This document shows, piece after piece, positions 6,324-7,894 of a DNA stretch of 7,894 bases. Position 1 is the stretch's first letter. Each line of letters opens with the position of its first letter. The stretch comes from Hyphomicrobiales bacterium (lineage in GTDB: Bacteria > Pseudomonadota > Alphaproteobacteria > Rhizobiales > S144-35), in assembly GCA_015494185.1 (NCBI GenBank), contig WGBT01000224.1, forward strand, positions 1 to 7,894, read 5' to 3'. The translations under genes and the position numbers were made by a program. The notes beneath the pieces were generated by a model. It did no database searches. It was not told the origin of the DNA and was given only the letters and a program-made list of their open reading frames with translations.

Positions 6324-7412
6324 CTAACTCCGGGGCAACATTTTGATGATCCCTCCAGCAGCGCCTTCAGCAGCAGCATCGGCCACCTTGCCCCAAGGTC
6401 CATCAAGGGAGCCTGCCGGGATCCTGTTTTTCTGCGAAACAGTGCCAATCTTCTTGCCGGAGGGTGACAACACATCCCAATCGATTGCGATCGATTGTCG
6501 TCCGCCGACCGGCGAGCCTAGCTTGACACGTCCCTGAACCAAATAGGTGTTGGCGTTTTTTTGCGAAGTGACTTTGATCCCTTTGCGAGCCAGTTGCCGT
6601 TTAAGGGCCTCGCTCAACGATTTGCTGCCATCACCAGGCGCCCCAACAACCGTTGGCACCATGGCATAAATAGGTCCTGCAGAGCCTGAACTTTGCTGGG
6701 CGCCTGATTTTTGCGCCGTCAAAGGCAACGCGGCTGTCGTCGTTGGCGCCGCACTTCCCAGCGCCGCTGCTTGAACCTTGCGGACAGGCGTTTGGGCGCG
6801 CGCCACTGCAGCAGGCGTGCTCACCTGTTTGGGCAGCCATTGCGCCAGTTGCGTTACGGTCTTGGTTGCAATGGCTTGAATGACACCGGATGAAACGTTT
6901 GACCAAGGCTTTTTGGCATTCTTGAAAGGAACCACCTCATGGCCTTTGATGCGATGAACCCGTTTCTTGGCTTTGTCCATCACATCCCAAATATAGGCCA
7001 CCTTCATTTGCGAACCGGACTTGGGCGGAATGGCCGCCATATAGCCCCGCAACTTATAGGCGGCCTCAGCCCCCTTTTCGACCAGCGGAATTTTGCTTGC
7101 GGCCATTGCCGCTTTCAGACTTGTCATCAGCGGGCCAGAAATCGTCTTGGGCGCGCCAATGACAGGGGCAAGAGCAACCGCTGGCAATTTCACCGGCAAT
7201 GGTGCACTCACAGGGGGCGGCGCCTGTGTTGCTGTGGCAACAGTCGTGGCTGGCGCATCGATCCCCAACCCACTCAGTAAATTATTTGTGCTGCAACCTG
7301 CCGCTCCCAAACCAGCAGCCAAAACAACGGCTATGACCTTATATTTCGAAAAGTCATGTTCCGAAGCTGCCTGCGTCTTCCAGACAGCCCATCCAAATTT
7401 CGACGTCATCAT
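6324..7412 (-). CDS. Putative lipoprotein with two tandem related domains
   Basis: A 362-residue exported protein of unknown function. A long N-terminal stretch leads to a hydrophobic run (VIAVVLAAGLGAAGC) ending in a lipobox-like AAGC, so Cys40 is probably lipidated. The -3 residue is Ala rather than the preferred Leu. A Pro/Ala/Thr linker follows. Domain 1 (about 83-193: VIGAP, AAYKLRGY, VAYIWDV, PWSNVSSGVIQAIA) and domain 2 (about 253-360: VVGAPGDG, NTYLVQGRV, IAIDWDV, GPWGKVADAAAEGAAGGI) share an evident layout and look like an ancient duplication. An Ala/Thr/Gln-rich linker joins them. I recall similar lipoproteins near prs and pgeF in Rhizobiales, with no assigned role. The start is ATG at 7412, with GGGGGAG at 7422-7428 nine bases upstream. 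A longer frame opens at ATG 7493 but its extra 27 residues spoil the signal peptide. Confidence 0.82.
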   Translation of the reverse strand: MMTSKFGWAVWKTQAASEHDFSKYKVIAVVLAAGLGAAGCSTNNLLSGLGIDAPATTVATATQAPPPVSAPLPVKLPAVALAPVIGAPKTISGPLMTSLKAAMAASKIPLVEKGAEAAYKLRGYMAAIPPKSGSQMKVAYIWDVMDKAKKRVHRIKGHEVVPFKNAKKPWSNVSSGVIQAIATKTVTQLAQWLPKQVSTPAAVARAQTPVRKVQAAALGSAAPTTTAALPLTAQKSGAQQSSGSAGPIYAMVPTVVGAPGDGSKSLSEALKRQLARKGIKVTSQKNANTYLVQGRVKLGSPVGGRQSIAIDWDVLSPSGKKIGTVSQKNRIPAGSLDGPWGKVADAAAEGAAGGIIKMLPRS

Positions 7413-7686
7413 TTGCGACGACTCCCCCAGTTCTCGCACATCAATCTTGTGGCGAAAAACCACCGAAAGATGTTTGTTTGCGTCACCGGTCAAAAGATTT
7501 CGGTTCTGGAAATCTTAACGCCGCGGTTCAATGGTGATCCGCGCCGCGTGCTCAGATCACGTCAGGAAGCCGCTTCGGCGTTGACCTCGTTTCTTGTTTA
7601 TTACGCGAATGTCAAACTCAACCGATCTACGCTTTACCCAACGTCACCGCCGTCTTAGAAATCCGTTCCGGTTCCCGCCCCCCAGA

Positions 7687-7719
7687 AATCTGTCAACAGA
7701 TTGAAAACTTGCTTTCAAT
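7687..7719. promoter_or_regulatory. Two abutting dyads just downstream of a candidate promoter
   Basis: AATCTGT-CA-ACAGATT (7687-7702) and ATTGAAA-N6-TTTCAAT (7700-7719) are both perfect 7-bp dyads, overlapping by three bases. They cover the predicted transcription start of the leftward promoter at 7726-7755, a position suited to a repressor. Alternatively they could form mutually exclusive hairpins in the leader RNA. Confidence 0.4.
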
Positions 7720-7725
7720 TTCAAT

Positions 7726-7755
7726 ACTATGCCAGAATTTCCCGCTTTATCTCAA
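7726..7755 (-). promoter_or_regulatory. Candidate sigma-70 promoter for the lipoprotein gene
   Basis: On the minus strand a -35 TTGAGA (7755-7750, 5/6 match) and a -10 CATAGT (7731-7726, 4/6 match) are separated by 18 bases. It lies directly after the pgeF stop and would give a leader of about 300 bases. Match quality is moderate. Confidence 0.35.
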
Positions 7756-7762
7756 GTCTATT

Positions 7763-7894
7763 TCAACGGCGCATGATGGCGGAAATTTGTCGCCCATAGT
7801 CGGGTTCACAACGCTTCATGGACCGCCGGTAACTGAAATATCGTGATTCGTCGGCAAAAGTGCAGTGCGGCAGATGAGAGAGCTTGGTTATCCC
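7763..7894 (-). CDS. pgeF: PgeF/YfiH laccase-domain protein, C-terminal end only
   Basis: The last 43 codons and stop (TGA at 7765-7763) of a gene truncated by the window edge. The reading is CTFADESRYFSYRRSMKRCE followed by PDYGRQISAIMRR. The pattern C-T-x-A/x-D-E-x-R-x-F-S-Y-R-R and the tail EPDYGRQISAI are characteristic of alphaproteobacterial PgeF (formerly YfiH), a cytoplasmic Cu/Zn-binding laccase-domain protein that edits peptidoglycan precursors by removing misincorporated serine. Only the final strand and tail are visible, so catalytic metal ligands cannot be checked. It is co-oriented with the lipoprotein and prs. The frame is too short and too close to the edge to be found by length alone. 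Confidence 0.85.
   Translation of the reverse strand, partial: GITKLSHLPHCTFADESRYFSYRRSMKRCEPDYGRQISAIMRR

Larger units (their letters stand above)
7413..7762. other. Intergenic leader between pgeF and the lipoprotein gene
   Basis: This 350-base gap holds no gene I can support. The plus-strand open frame across 7356-7658 is arginine- and serine-rich, overlaps the lipoprotein start region, and has no family resemblance or ribosome binding site. The gap holds the promoter-like pair and dyads listed separately and implies a long 5' leader for the lipoprotein mRNA, unless a closer promoter exists. A TTGACA at 7607-7612 (minus) has no matching -10. Confidence 0.6.

Noticed and set aside
7413..7493. 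Longer lipoprotein beginning at ATG 7493
   Set aside because: The extra 27 residues are hydrophilic, would bury the signal peptide, and lack the strong GGGGGAG that precedes ATG 7412.
7356..7658. 100-codon plus-strand open frame
   Set aside because: Antisense to the lipoprotein start and its leader, arginine-rich without recognisable motifs, and no ribosome binding site.
7720..7735. Sigma-54-like TGGCA-N5-TTGAA on the minus strand
   Set aside because: The -12 GC dinucleotide is absent (GA instead), so it fails the essential part of the consensus.

Overview
The window looks like part of an alphaproteobacterial chromosome, probably Hyphomicrobiales or a related order. The reasons are the Prs sequence, the C-terminus of a PgeF/YfiH multicopper polyphenol oxidase-like protein ending in an EPDYGRQISAI-type tail, a two-domain lipoprotein of a type I recall from rhizobial genomes, and a sigma/anti-sigma pair of alphaproteobacterial style. 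No species is assigned. There is no rRNA, tRNA, CRISPR array, insertion sequence or phage gene.

Layout from left to right. (1) Positions 140-2055 hold two overlapping plus-strand genes (ATGA overlap): a small, degenerate ECF-like sigma factor and a membrane-anchored anti-sigma factor. (2) Positions 2105-2845 hold a convergent minus-strand glycerophosphodiester phosphodiesterase. (3) Positions 2846-3479 are a 634-base divergent intergenic region with no gene. It holds a 147-bp imperfect palindrome resembling a dispersed repeat or MITE, plus three shorter dyads that look like operators. (4) Positions 3480-5051 hold a dihydrolipoamide dehydrogenase of the Lpd3 type with an unusual lysine-rich N-terminal tail. 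(5) Positions 5116-6138 hold ribose-phosphate pyrophosphokinase (prs) on the minus strand, convergent with the dehydrogenase. (6) A strong hairpin followed by a T-run lies just upstream of prs, and beyond it (6324-7412, minus) is a lipoprotein with two tandem related domains. (7) A 350-base leader carries overlapping dyads and a plausible promoter. (8) Positions 7763-7894 are the last 43 codons of pgeF, cut by the window edge.

The right half (pgeF, lipoprotein, prs, all minus strand) fits a conserved alphaproteobacterial gene order, judged from memory and not searched. The left half is more accessory. No complete novel defence or mobile system is visible. The signals most worth a second look are the pseudo-sigma paired with an intact-looking anti-sigma factor, the 147-bp palindrome, and the hairpin/T-run sitting too close to prs to leave normal room for a promoter.
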